A DNA stretch of 64,000 nt, from NCBI GenBank assembly GCA_021791495.1, contig JAJYWN010000060.1, forward strand, positions 1 to 64,000. The letters are read 5' to 3'. The position numbers were made by a program, and so were the translations under genes. Source of the stretch: Bacillota bacterium (GTDB lineage: Bacteria; Bacillota; Sulfobacillia; JAJYWN01). Shown piece by piece: positions 32,991 to 42,176 of this stretch; position 1 is the stretch's first letter; each line of letters opens with the position of its first letter. Under the pieces are notes generated by a model. It was not told the origin of the DNA. It saw only the letters and a program-made list of their open reading frames with translations, and made no database searches.

Positions 32991-35531
32991 TTATGGATCG
33001 TTCGGCGCGGGCTGCCCCTCTCTCACCTCATACCCGATTCCCGCATACCCCGTCAGTCTCCGCCGGTACATCCGCAGGAGCATGGGAATGGAGGAGTCAA
33101 CGTAGTCGTAGATCCTGACTTCGAGCTTCTGGTCGTAGGCCCGGTGTAGCCGGCCGGCGTATTGCTGGAGAGTGCCGCGCCAGGAGATGGGCAAGGTAAG
33201 GAACAGCGTGTCCAGACGGGCGTCGTCGAAGCCCTCACCGATGTAGCGGCCCGTGGCCAAGAGCACTCTTTCCTCGCCCGGTCCAACCGAACGGAGCCGG
33301 TCCATTACCTCTGTTCTCTGTCTGGCACTCATCCGGCCATGCAGGATGAGCAGGTTGCCGACCTTGCCCTCCAGGTGGGCCGCCAACTCGTTCAGGTGTT
33401 CAGTGCGTTCGGTTAGGACCAGGGGGCAACGCCCTTCCCTGACGGCGTCGACGATGTCTTGAACGATCAGAGCATTCCGGGTCCGATCGTGAGCCAGGAG
33501 GGAGTACAGTTCCTGGATGCTGGCGGTCGCCGCTGTTTCTCCCGACTGCGTGGCCTGAGTGGCCGGAGTGGCCTGAATGGCCGTGTCCGCAGTCACGTCG
33601 GCCGCCGCCTCGACGATGGTCATTCCGGTGTGCCTCGGAATGACCACGTGTTGAAAAGCGGCACTGGCCGCCTGTTCCCGGGCCCCGGCCTTGTACCGGA
33701 TGGGGCCACACTGCATGGTGATGATGGGCTGATGCCCGTCCTTGCGGATGGGGGTGGCCGTGAGACCCACCACGTACCTGGCTTCCGCATTCTTCAAGAC
33801 CCGCTCGAAGCTGAAGGCGGGCAGGTGGTGGCACTCGTCCACGATGACCTGGCCGTAACCGGACACGACCCCATCCACGGCGCCCTTGCGGCCAAGGCTC
33901 TGGATCAAGGCGACGTCCACCACCCCTGTCGGGTCGTGCTTCCCGGCGCCGATCCTGCCCACGGCTCCCACCGGCAACCCGAGGAAGCTGCCAAGTCGTT
34001 CCCGCCACTGTTCCAGCAGCTGGCGGCGGTGGACGAGGACAAGGGTGTTGACCTTGCGGGCGGCGATCAACCAGGCCGCGACGACCGTCTTTCCAAAGCC
34101 CGTCGTGGCCGAGAGAACTCCGTTATCGTGGGCGAGGAGTGCTTCCACCGCCTTGAGCTGTGCCGGGCGGAGTTCGCCGCGGAACGTGACATCGATGGCC
34201 GTGCCATTGCTGCGCCTGTCTTGAACCTCCACTTTCACGCCCCTGGCCGCCAGGAGTTCGCCGGCATCTTCCAGGCACCCTCGGGGGAGCGCAAGCTCGT
34301 TTCGGCGATCGTCGGCGCAGTTTATGATCCTGGGCTTGCCGTAGGTGGATAGGCGCATGGCCTGAGCCTTGTAGAACTCGGGGTTGGGGAACGACGCCAG
34401 TTTCCGGAGATCGGTCAGCAGGCTGGGCGGCAGGCCGGCCTTGGGGATGGTGAGCATGTTCCGATAGGTCAGTACTATCTCCGGAGGTAGGTTCGGTCGA
34501 CCACGTTCACCGCTGGCCAGGCGAGCCTGACCTTTTCTGTCGGCCGGGGTGGACAATGAACGTGCCCCGACTGAGGCTTCTTCTTCAGCTCCGGCCAAGC
34601 GTTCGAAGGCGATGTCCAGTCCGGCGGGTCCGAGCCTCTTGACAGTGGATAGAAAGGCCCATTGATCTGGGTATCGCCGGAGAGCGCGGTCCACAAAAAT
34701 CGAGTTTCCCAAATCCCGTGGTTTCTTCTGCAAAGGTAAGGCAATGAGGTTGCCGAATCCACCGCGCGGCAAGGTGTCCTGACTAGGGAACAAGCGGTCG
34801 AAGGCGTCAAGGGTGGAGTGGTAGGACCTTTCCATCGACGCGGAAAGGAGCATGCTACCCAATCGGCGCGCCGCGGCGGCGGCGACTGGGCGGTCGAAGA
34901 AGACCCAGACGTGCCCGCCATTGCCCGACCTCGATCGTTCCAAGACTGCCGGCACACCACTCTCGTCACAGACATCCAGGAGAACACCAGCGTTATCTGC
35001 CCACTCCTCGCTGTCTAGGTCCATGGCTAGGAACCAGCAGGTGTCGTCCTTTAGCAAAGGGTAGATGCCAACGGTGTGCTTCCCGGAGAGGTGGTCGTGG
35101 ATGACGGCGTCGGTGAAGGGAAGAAGGTCGTGGTGGGGACAGTGGGCGCACTTGACGGCCGGCTTTCTGCACAGACCGCGGTCCCGCTCATTTCGGCAGG
35201 CCGGGGCGTAGCCGGACTTCTCTCCGGTGCGGTTTTCCCACCGCAAGGCGTAGACGTCATCCCGACCGCGGAAGAGGGAACGGAAGAGGGCGATCTTGTC
35301 GGCGGCGGAGGACGAGGCAGTTATGGCCGCGAGGTTTCCGCTGGCCGATTGGACCGTCTCGTCATCCGGTTCGGAGTAAGCGCGGACGCTATGCTCCCCA
35401 TCACCCAATCCCAGACGAGCCTTTAATCGGACGTTTTCTTCTCGCAGCCGTTCAATCTCGGCCAAAGCCCACTTCAGCTTCAAGTTCTCTTCCTGGCCCT
35501 CTGGCCTTTCGCCGGTCAGTTGTACCTTCAC
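32991..35531 (-). CDS. TOTE-type primase-polymerase/SF2 helicase
   Basis: About 846 residues if GTG 35531 is the start; the frame stays open to 35846, but the extra 105 residues look non-coding. A short coiled coil (LKWALAEIERLREENVRLKARL) leads in, followed by an archaeo-eukaryotic primase domain. This begins KIALFRSLFRGRDDVYALRW, has cysteines in CRNERDRGLCRK and CAHC, and holds catalytic LAMDLDSEEW and RSRSGNGGHVWVFF. The C-terminal half is an SF2 helicase with TTGFGKT near 473, VDECHHL near 565, GLTATP and QYAGRLHRAY. This pairing defines the TOTE conflict-system protein, predicted to act on nucleic acids of invaders. An associated endonuclease gene was not found next to it. Confidence 0.82.
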   Translation of the reverse strand: MKVQLTGERPEGQEENLKLKWALAEIERLREENVRLKARLGLGDGEHSVRAYSEPDDETVQSASGNLAAITASSSAADKIALFRSLFRGRDDVYALRWENRTGEKSGYAPACRNERDRGLCRKPAVKCAHCPHHDLLPFTDAVIHDHLSGKHTVGIYPLLKDDTCWFLAMDLDSEEWADNAGVLLDVCDESGVPAVLERSRSGNGGHVWVFFDRPVAAAAARRLGSMLLSASMERSYHSTLDAFDRLFPSQDTLPRGGFGNLIALPLQKKPRDLGNSIFVDRALRRYPDQWAFLSTVKRLGPAGLDIAFERLAGAEEEASVGARSLSTPADRKGQARLASGERGRPNLPPEIVLTYRNMLTIPKAGLPPSLLTDLRKLASFPNPEFYKAQAMRLSTYGKPRIINCADDRRNELALPRGCLEDAGELLAARGVKVEVQDRRSNGTAIDVTFRGELRPAQLKAVEALLAHDNGVLSATTGFGKTVVAAWLIAARKVNTLVLVHRRQLLEQWRERLGSFLGLPVGAVGRIGAGKHDPTGVVDVALIQSLGRKGAVDGVVSGYGQVIVDECHHLPAFSFERVLKNAEARYVVGLTATPIRKDGHQPIITMQCGPIRYKAGAREQAASAAFQHVVIPRHTGMTIVEAAADVTADTAIQATPATQATQSGETAATASIQELYSLLAHDRTRNALIVQDIVDAVREGRCPLVLTERTEHLNELAAHLEGKVGNLLILHGRMSARQRTEVMDRLRSVGPGEERVLLATGRYIGEGFDDARLDTLFLTLPISWRGTLQQYAGRLHRAYDQKLEVRIYDYVDSSIPMLLRMYRRRLTGYAGIGYEVREGQPAPNDP

Positions 35532-35678
35532 GACCTTCCCGAGCGCTTTCCGATCTCTTTCCGAGCTCCTTCCGAGCTCTTCCCGAGCGTGTTCCTTCAG
35601 CCCCGAGCAATGATGTTCCTGCTCCGGGCTCCCATGGCACCCGTTCAGCCTGCAGCGACTCTGCCCTTCCCCCGATGT

Positions 35679-35713
35679 CCTCTGCTGGAAGTGGCAGGAA
35701 TAGCGCTCCGACG
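35679..35713 (+). repeat. Short dispersed repeat, second copy at 28,312-28,346
   Basis: A stretch around CTGGAAGTGGCAGGAATAGC matches CTGGAAGTGGTAGGAATAGC near 28,320-28,340 with about four differences over 33 bases. Both lie in gene-free spacers, one before the toxin-antitoxin promoter and one before the TOTE gene start. Role unknown. Confidence 0.4.
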
Positions 35714-35921
35714 GATTGCAGTGAGGCTGTGCTTGCGGACGACCTCGTTGCCGCCTGGGTCGCCAGGGTCCGTCGAGATTCCAGGCATCTATCAGGGGAA
35801 ACCTGTGGACGGCTTCAACATGGATGGCCGGGCCAACCTTCGTCACATTAAGACGCCGCCCGCGTGGGTGCTTGAAGAATCACGATACGGGGGGCACCTT
35901 CCCGAAAGACTCTGCGATGAC

Positions 35922-36030
35922 ATCCGACGGGTATCCGCTGGGAGTGCACCGAATGCGGAAACAACGGGACTGTCGTCGGCTGGGAGGGCACGCAGTGGGA
36001 CCGGCGCCGTCGGCCAGATAGCGAAGCCAT
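35922..36030 (+). repeat. Third, diverged copy of the zinc-ribbon gene end
   Basis: The sequence encodes RWECTECGNNGTVVGWEGTQ and WDRRRRPDSE in a frame without a start, the same motif as the protein at 24,513. A small deletion precedes TGG at 35,939. The rest of 35,532-36,186 contains no other gene I can support. Confidence 0.6.
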
Positions 36031-36186
36031 AGGAAAACCCCGCCTTTGGCTTTGTCGTCAGGCCTATCGGCCCGGTGCCCAGTAGGACTCATAGCCTGGT
36101 GCAGCGAATCCAGGGTACGGCATGCCAAAACTGGCCGGGACGGCGTCGTTCCTCGCGCCGCTGGGCGACTGCGGGTTCACACCTGG

Positions 36187-39100
36187 ATGATTATCCTGCA
36201 TGGATCGTTCTCTCATAGTCGGTTTTTGGTCTGGGGCGAGACGCCAAGGTCGCCGGACGACAAGGCGTCACCGGCGCGGCGGGGCCGCCAGAGAAGAGGG
36301 CCGGCGTCCGTGTCCGCCTCCCCCTCCCCCTCCCCCTCCCCCTCCCCATCCCCGTATGCCGCCGAATTGAACGCCCTGGGTTCGGCGCTGGAGGCTACCG
36401 GATTTCGCGCCGAAGTGACCGCCGACGCGGGCGCTGTCACGGTCTGGCTGCCTACCGCCGGCGGGCATCCCTTGGCCTCCAGTCCCCTCATCGCGCCAAG
36501 ACCTGAACCTGGGCCCCTTGAACCCGAGCCCCTTCCGACCCTGGCGCCCTGGACGGTCGCCGCAGTCCCCCTGTCACCGGCGGAGACCCTTGAGCTGCTG
36601 CTGGCGGGCGGTGACCGGGAGGTGCTGGCGCCGGGGATCCTGGTGGGGCCCGACCTGGCGTTCTGGGTGCGGGCCATGCGCTTCGCCGGTCGGCTGGTGG
36701 TGACGGAGCGGTTTGTCCCCTCGATTCGGAAGCTAGAAGCCCCCCGCCCTCTCTATCGGGCCTGTTGGGAGCCGGTCATTGGCGGACCGGACCGGCAGGA
36801 ATTGCGGGCTCTGTCCGAGGCCATGCCCGCCGTGGCGCGGCTGACTTGGTCCGGGGTTGACGGCGCGGAGCTTGGGGCGCAAGGGCCACCGGGCATGTCC
36901 GCCACCGATGTGGTAGCGGCGTTTGTGGCCAAGATGGTGGACCATCTGGTCCGCACATCCCTGCGAATTCACTCCGCTGCCCGTAGGGCTGGGGCAGGCA
37001 CCGGCGCCGGCATCCACGAACAGTGGCTGGCCGCGCTGCGGTCGCCGGACGGGCTGTTGCCGGTCGACCGGACCGGATCCTTGGAGACTTTCGCCGCTCA
37101 GGTGATGGAGTGGCACCGTCCCGCAACCTTGACGCTGGGTTCGCCGTTCCGTCTCCTGTTCCGGCTGGAAGAACCGGCGGAGAATGGGGCCGATAGTGAG
37201 ACTGAAGGTGAGAGCGATAGCGAGAGTGGCCCCACTGACGCCGGCTGGACCCTCCGCTACCTGCTGCAGTCTGCCGCCGACCCTAGTCTCCTGATCCCGG
37301 TGGAGGAGGCCTGGCACCCCTCGCGCGCTACAGCCCGGCTCTTCGCGGGCGCCGGCTTCAATGCGGTGGAATACCTCCTCCGGGCCCTGGGCCAAGCGGC
37401 GCGGATCGACCCCGGCATTGAGGGCAGCCTGCGGACCGCCCGCCCAGGCGCGCACGGGCTCGACGCCGCCGGGGTCTACGAGTTTCTTACGTCCACTGCC
37501 CCGGCCCTGGAGCAGGCCGGTTTCGGCGTGCTGCTCCCCGCGTGGTGGACCGGCAAGGGGACCAAGCTGCACCTCACAGGGCGGGCGCGGGTGCATAGCC
37601 CCAGCGCGAGCCCGCCAGGCGGCCGGCTGACCCTGGATTCCCTGGTAAAGGTCGATTGGGAACTGGCCCTCGGCGATGAGCGCCTTTCCCTGGCCGAGTT
37701 GAGTGCCCTGGCTGAGCTAAAGCAACCGCTGGTGAAGCTGCGGGGCCAGTGGGTACTGGTCTCGCCGGAAGAGATCCAGGCCGCGCTGGCTTGGTGGCAA
37801 GGTAAACGGGCTTCCGACAACGTCCCCCTCTCCCAGGTGGTGCGGCTGGCGCTCGGCCAAGAGGGAGGCATCGCCATCGGTGGCGCGGGCGGCGGCGCAG
37901 GGGTCGGTGCTCAGGCGGGAGTGCCCACCGGCGGCTTGGAAGCCGACGGGTGGGTGGCGGATTTCTTGTCCCAGCTCCAAGGGAGCCAGGCCTTTGAGGA
38001 ATTGGAGCAACCCGAGGGATTCCGGGGCGCACTTCGCCCCTATCAGCGGCGCGGCTACTCCTGGCTGGCCTTTTTACGGCGCTGGGGGTTGGGTGCCTGC
38101 CTGGCCGACGATATGGGCCTCGGGAAAACCGTCCAGACCCTGGCGCAGATCCAGCGTGACTGGATGGCGGGGAACGCCGCCGACGCTGCCGACGCCGCCG
38201 CTAGGCATCCGGTCCTCCTCATCTGCCCGACGTCGGTCGTCGGCAACTGGCAGCGTGAGGCCGCCCGCTTCGCGCCCGAGCTGCCGGTCATGGTCCATCA
38301 CGGCCCCCAACGCCTGCGCGACGGGGCCGCTTTCCGCGAGGCCGCCGCCGGCCAGGCCATCGTCCTCTCCAGCTACGCCCTCCTCGACCGGGACCAGACG
38401 CTTTTCCAAGAGGTACCGTGGGCCGGCGTCATCCTCGATGAGGCCCAGAACATCAAGAACCCCAAGACCAAGCAGGCTCGCGCCGCGCGGGCGCTGCGGG
38501 CTGAGTACCGGGTAGCCTTGACAGGGACGCCGGTGGAGAATAGCGTCGGCGACCTCTGGTCGATCATGGAGTTCCTCAATCCCGGCCTCCTTGGGAATCA
38601 GGCCGACTTCCGGCGGCGCTTTTTCGTGCCCATCCAGGTGTCGCGCGACACGGAGGCCGCCAGTCGCCTCAAGCGCCTCACCGCCCCGTTCGTCTTGCGG
38701 CGCCTGAAGACCGACCCTTCCATTATCTCCGACCTGCCCGCAAGGGTCGAAACGACCGTCTACAGCCCGCTCTCCAAGGAGCAGGCCTCCCTCTACCAGG
38801 CCGTAGTGAACGAGACCTTGAGGGCGCTCGATTCCGTCGACGGTATGGAGCGCCGTGGTTTGGTCTTGGCGACCTTATCCAAGCTGAAGCAGATCTGCAA
38901 CCACCCGGCCCAGTTCTTGAAGGACGGGTCGGCGGCGGGGCTCGCGGCGGCAGCGGGACCGGCGGCACCGGGCGGAGCCAGCCGGTCGGGGAAACTCATC
39001 CGCCTCACCGAGATGATGGAAGAAGCCCTGGCGGCGGGCGACCGGGTGTTGGTGTTCACCCAGTTCGCCGAGATGGGCCGGATACTGCAGGGACACCTGG

Positions 39101-39648
39101 AAGAGGCCTTCGGTCACGAGGTCCTCTTCCTGCACGGCGGCGTTTCCAAGGGGCGCCGGGACGATATGATTTCCCGTTTCCAAGGGGGCGGCAGCAACGG
39201 CGACGGGCGAGACGGTGGCGGGTCGGGCGGTGAGGGATACCGGCGTGACGGGCTCCTTGACGACGGTCGCCGCCGCGATAGGCACGGCAGCGATGGCCAC
39301 GGCCCGCGAATCCTGGTGCTCACCACCAAGGCGGGCGGCACGGGCCTTAACCTCACGGCGGCCAACCACGTCTTCCTGTTCGACCGGTGGTGGAACCCGG
39401 CGGTGGAAAATCAGGCCATGGACCGGGCTTTCCGCATCGGCCAAACCAAAACGGTGTACGTCCACAAGTTCGTCTGCCAGGGGACGTTGGAGGAGCGCAT
39501 CGACGACCTGATCAAGGCCAAGCGGGAGATGGCGGACCTGGTGGTGGGGACCGGTGAGGCTTGGCTGACCGAGCTGTCCACGGGCCAGCTCCGGGAGATC
39601 TTCGCGCTGAGCCGGGAGGCGGTGGAGGCGGAGGAGGTGGAGCCGTAG
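36187..39648 (+). CDS. SNF2-family helicase with SNF2-associated N-terminal domain
   Basis: 1153 residues from ATG 36187; MIILHGSF plus VWGE is the usual beginning of this family, so the longer frame to 36046 is rejected. The N-terminal SNF2-associated region (to about 600) includes PLYRACWEPV and LTLGSPFRLLFRL. The Swi2/Snf2 ATPase follows: ADDMGLGKT near 643, LDEAQNIKN near 750, LTGTPVENSVGDLW, TKAGGTGLNLT and AFRIGQTK near 1086. Two oddities are a Ser-Pro repeat near residue 45 and a Gly/Asp/Arg-rich insertion at about 1000-1040, between motifs IV and V of the second helicase lobe. The next gene encodes its SWIM partner, one base away. Such pairs occur in many bacteria; their role is not settled. 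Confidence 0.88.
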   Translation: MIILHGSFSHSRFLVWGETPRSPDDKASPARRGRQRRGPASVSASPSPSPSPSPSPYAAELNALGSALEATGFRAEVTADAGAVTVWLPTAGGHPLASSPLIAPRPEPGPLEPEPLPTLAPWTVAAVPLSPAETLELLLAGGDREVLAPGILVGPDLAFWVRAMRFAGRLVVTERFVPSIRKLEAPRPLYRACWEPVIGGPDRQELRALSEAMPAVARLTWSGVDGAELGAQGPPGMSATDVVAAFVAKMVDHLVRTSLRIHSAARRAGAGTGAGIHEQWLAALRSPDGLLPVDRTGSLETFAAQVMEWHRPATLTLGSPFRLLFRLEEPAENGADSETEGESDSESGPTDAGWTLRYLLQSAADPSLLIPVEEAWHPSRATARLFAGAGFNAVEYLLRALGQAARIDPGIEGSLRTARPGAHGLDAAGVYEFLTSTAPALEQAGFGVLLPAWWTGKGTKLHLTGRARVHSPSASPPGGRLTLDSLVKVDWELALGDERLSLAELSALAELKQPLVKLRGQWVLVSPEEIQAALAWWQGKRASDNVPLSQVVRLALGQEGGIAIGGAGGGAGVGAQAGVPTGGLEADGWVADFLSQLQGSQAFEELEQPEGFRGALRPYQRRGYSWLAFLRRWGLGACLADDMGLGKTVQTLAQIQRDWMAGNAADAADAAARHPVLLICPTSVVGNWQREAARFAPELPVMVHHGPQRLRDGAAFREAAAGQAIVLSSYALLDRDQTLFQEVPWAGVILDEAQNIKNPKTKQARAARALRAEYRVALTGTPVENSVGDLWSIMEFLNPGLLGNQADFRRRFFVPIQVSRDTEAASRLKRLTAPFVLRRLKTDPSIISDLPARVETTVYSPLSKEQASLYQAVVNETLRALDSVDGMERRGLVLATLSKLKQICNHPAQFLKDGSAAGLAAAAGPAAPGGASRSGKLIRLTEMMEEALAAGDRVLVFTQFAEMGRILQGHLEEAFGHEVLFLHGGVSKGRRDDMISRFQGGGSNGDGRDGGGSGGEGYRRDGLLDDGRRRDRHGSDGHGPRILVLTTKAGGTGLNLTAANHVFLFDRWWNPAVENQAMDRAFRIGQTKTVYVHKFVCQGTLEERIDDLIKAKREMADLVVGTGEAWLTELSTGQLREIFALSREAVEAEEVEP
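36317..36353 (+). repeat. Hexanucleotide tandem repeat (CTCCCC)n in the SNF2 gene
   Basis: Five to six near-perfect CTCCCC units encode alternating Ser-Pro. In-frame six-base units change length without breaking the gene, so this is a potential length-variable linker. Confidence 0.8.
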
Positions 39649-40596
39649 ATGGCTGAGGCTGGAGGAGGGATTCGAGCCCGGTCTAGGCGGGGCGCCTTCG
39701 GGCAGAGCTGGTGGGCCAAACGGTGGGCTGAAGTCATCGAAGGCTTCGACCTCGGCGCGCGCCTGGGTCGGGGGAAGGCCTATGCCCGTGAGGGTCACGT
39801 CCTGTCCATCCGCGTGGAACTGGGCGAAGTGACCGCGGAGGTCCAAGGTTCGCGGCGCCGGCCATACCGCGTTCGGGTGGCGATGCAGCCGTTCTCCGCC
39901 GCCCAGCGCAAGAAGGTGGCCCGGCGCCTGTCGGAGGAGCCACGCCTGGCCGCCGCGCTGCTGGACGGGGAAATGCCCAGGGAGATCGAAGGCGTCTGCG
40001 CGGAGGCCGGTGTGCGCCTATTCCCCAGTCGCTACAGCGATATGGAAACCTCGTGCTCCTGCCCCGACTGGTCCAACCCCTGCAAGCACGTGGCGGCAGT
40101 GTATTGCCTGCTGGGCGAGGAGTTTGACCGCGACCCGTTCCTCCTGTTCAGGCTCCGCGGGCTAAGCAAGGAGGAACTCCTGGGTTTCCTGGGACCGGCA
40201 CCAGACCTAATTGCGGCAAAGAGCAGCGCCACCAGCACGGAGGTGGCCGCCGACGAACTCAAGGGCGCGGCATCCACCGAAGCCTCCACCGGCCAGCCGG
40301 AAGAAGTGCCTCTCGGGATCGAGTTCTGGACCGGCCGCGAAACTCCGGGACGACTGGTGAAAGAACCGGCGGCTCACCCGAACGTCACCATGCCCAAACT
40401 CCTCGGCAGCTTCCCCTTCTGGCCTGGTGAGACACCCTTGGAGCAGTTGCTGGAGCCCCTTTATGTGGCCGCGGTGAGACAGGCGACCGAGGTGCTGGCC
40501 GACAGCCGGTCGAAGTCAGGGGACCGGGCTGGCGAGGAGCCCGGCCGCCAGGTTAGCTCGGGATCGGCGTTAAGGATTCGCGGAGACGGTCCTTGA
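39649..40596 (+). CDS. SWIM zinc-finger protein
   Basis: 315 residues starting directly after the SNF2 stop, with GGAGGAGGTGG as ribosome site. An N-terminal domain (FGQSWWAKRWAEVIE, GRGKAYAREGHV) precedes a SWIM zinc finger, CSCPDWSNPCKHVAAVYCLL (C-x-C-xn-C-x-H) around residues 134-153, then FDRDPFLLFRLRG. SWIM proteins coupled to SNF2 helicases probably deliver DNA or protein binding. The last 100 residues are low in conservation, and the final 44 bases overlap an antisense gene remnant. Confidence 0.86.
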   Translation: MAEAGGGIRARSRRGAFGQSWWAKRWAEVIEGFDLGARLGRGKAYAREGHVLSIRVELGEVTAEVQGSRRRPYRVRVAMQPFSAAQRKKVARRLSEEPRLAAALLDGEMPREIEGVCAEAGVRLFPSRYSDMETSCSCPDWSNPCKHVAAVYCLLGEEFDRDPFLLFRLRGLSKEELLGFLGPAPDLIAAKSSATSTEVAADELKGAASTEASTGQPEEVPLGIEFWTGRETPGRLVKEPAAHPNVTMPKLLGSFPFWPGETPLEQLLEPLYVAAVRQATEVLADSRSKSGDRAGEEPGRQVSSGSALRIRGDGP

Positions 40597-40935
40597 TGGA
40601 ACTGACAAACTCGTCCAAGGTAAACCTGAATGCCGAAATACCTCTCTCGGTCAGCCGCCGGGAGAGATTGCCTTCGACCATGTAGTTCGTGACCAAAACC
40701 CACTTGTAGCTACGGTTTTGGGTGACTTCCTGCTGATAAAGCAGATGTCCATACTGGCTAGGCGGCAGTACGCCTGGCCTGGCAGAAGCTTTGACCTCGA
40801 TGGCGTAGGTGCCTCGGGACCCAAGTCATCACGGAATACCGGTAGTCGTAATTCCGATCCGTCTCTCGACGTTTCTCGTCCAAGTAGTCGTGGACCCGCC
40901 ACACATTCTTTGTGCCGTGTCGGTTCGCCCGGCCT
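40553..40935 (-). pseudogene. Decayed PD-(D/E)XK-like gene end
   Basis: A minus-strand frame ending TAA 40553-40555 reads GTYAIEVKASARPGVLPPSQ, YKWVLVTNYMVEGNLSRRL and FRFTLDEFVSSIKDRL, with an E-x-K nuclease-like core. Upstream it needs a frameshift near 40815 to connect with FRDDLG and with VHDYLDEKRRETDRNYDYR. No start is present. The region 40,936-41,299 shows no gene. Confidence 0.45.
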
Positions 40936-41001
40936 CATGGCGCGGGCGGGCGCCGGTGACGCGGCCGTCGTCCTCGACGCCGACCTACACCTCGACCTTG
41001 T

Positions 41002-41041
41002 GCGGCCCGGGTCTAGTCCCCGCGGCCCGGGTCTAGTCCCC
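41002..41041 (+). repeat. Perfect 20-base tandem duplication
   Basis: GCGGCCCGGGTCTAGTCCCC occurs twice in direct succession in a gene-free spacer. Probably a replication slippage product. Confidence 0.85.
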
Positions 41042-41299
41042 CGTTCTGTCCTTTCTTTTCCAATCAGAGTTCTGTCCATGCAGCGGGAAATCCTACCCGA
41101 GCTTCGCCGACAAGGCCAGTGCCCTCGACCCGTAGCGGGTAGCGTACCCCACGAGAACCGAAGCTGGCATGGTCGTCCCTTTTCCCTACTCCCGTACCCC
41201 TTGCGCGTCCGCCACGAGAGGGGTTTGCCAAGGCCAAAGGGAATCCTGTCGGCACACGGAGAGCGAGGACTTTGGAGGCGACCGTTAGCAGTGGGGGAA

Positions 41300-41893
41300 A
41301 TGAGTTGGTCGGAAGGACCGGTTCTGCGGCAGTTTCGGATTGAGCTTCTCGAGGTGACGCCGAAGGTGTGGCGCACCATCGTCGTCCCCTTGGACATCTC
41401 CATGTATAGGTTCAACCGCGTCATCCAGGAGGCCATGGGCTGGCAGAATTCTCATCTCTACCTGTTCGAGGCCGGCAAGATCTTCATCGCCGAGCCCGAC
41501 CCCGAGTTCGGCATGGAATCCCTGCCCGGCAGGCATGTCAGGCTGTCGTATGCCCTCAGGCTGCTCCCGGACAAGTTCATCTACGAGTACGACTTCGGCG
41601 ATTCCTGGCGTCACGAGGTCCTTGTCCAAGACATGGTTGAACCCGTGGAGGGCGCCCGCTATCCGATGTGCACGGGCGGCGCGGGGCACTGCCCGCCCGA
41701 GGACTGTGGCGGCGCGGGCGGATACGAGGAGTTCCTTGAGATCATCAAAGACCCGACCCACCCCGAACATGACTACACGCTGACGTGGGCGGGCGGCCAC
41801 TTCGACCCCGAGGCCTTCAGCGTGGAGGAGGTCAACGAACGCTTCAAGGATGCGCAGTTGACCCGGGTGCTGCGGCGGGCGGGCAAAGGCTAG
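41300..41893 (+). CDS. Plasmid pRiA4b ORF-3-like protein
   Basis: 197 residues from ATG 41300, behind a GGGGGAA purine run; the frame is open far upstream but not protein-like there. Family blocks are VLRQFRIELLEVTPKVWRTIVV, FNRVIQEAMGWQNSHLYLFE, FIYEYDFGDSWRHEVLV and EDCGGAGGYEEFLEI. This family (pRiA4b ORF-3/IS1096 TnpR-like fold) is widespread and of unknown function. It stands alone here. Confidence 0.88.
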   Translation: MSWSEGPVLRQFRIELLEVTPKVWRTIVVPLDISMYRFNRVIQEAMGWQNSHLYLFEAGKIFIAEPDPEFGMESLPGRHVRLSYALRLLPDKFIYEYDFGDSWRHEVLVQDMVEPVEGARYPMCTGGAGHCPPEDCGGAGGYEEFLEIIKDPTHPEHDYTLTWAGGHFDPEAFSVEEVNERFKDAQLTRVLRRAGKG

Positions 41894-41915
41894 GCCCTCG
41901 TCCCCGTACGGTTGT

Positions 41916-42104
41916 CTAAGCTTCCGTCAGCATCCCTGGGTCCACGATGGCCATTTCGCCAGGGACAGCGAGCAAGTCCGTGTACGAATGCGCCTTGTAG
42001 AGGTCATCGATTCCTTTGCCTGCCTCTTCCACCGCGCTCCGCAGGCCGTCTGGAACCAGCACAAGGACCCTAATCAGGCGGGTTTGGCCTGTCCCGTCTT
42101 GCAT
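41916..42104 (-). CDS. Short hypothetical frame, possibly a gene fragment
   Basis: 62 residues from ATG 42104 (MQDGTGQTRLIRVLVLVPDG ... GEMAIVDPGMLTEA). The protein-like reading continues upstream without a start up to the DUF1848 stop (RALLLGWDRTDLTALLSYA). It has no ribosome site and is probably the 3' end of a lost gene. Not recognised. Confidence 0.35.
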   Translation of the reverse strand: MQDGTGQTRLIRVLVLVPDGLRSAVEEAGKGIDDLYKAHSYTDLLAVPGEMAIVDPGMLTEA

Positions 42105-42176
42105 GGCATAAGAAAGCAGTGCCGTGAGGTCCGTTCTGTCCCATCCGAGAAGTAGTGCCCGGCGGTTTGTGCTGCG

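Noticed and set aside
36733-37596. Long minus-strand frame opposite the SNF2 gene
   Set aside because: Antisense shadow of a conserved protein; composition is Pro/Arg/Gly-rich and not protein-like.
41002-41041. 20-base tandem duplication as an attachment site or iteron
   Set aside because: Only two directly adjacent copies, no integrase or replication gene nearby.
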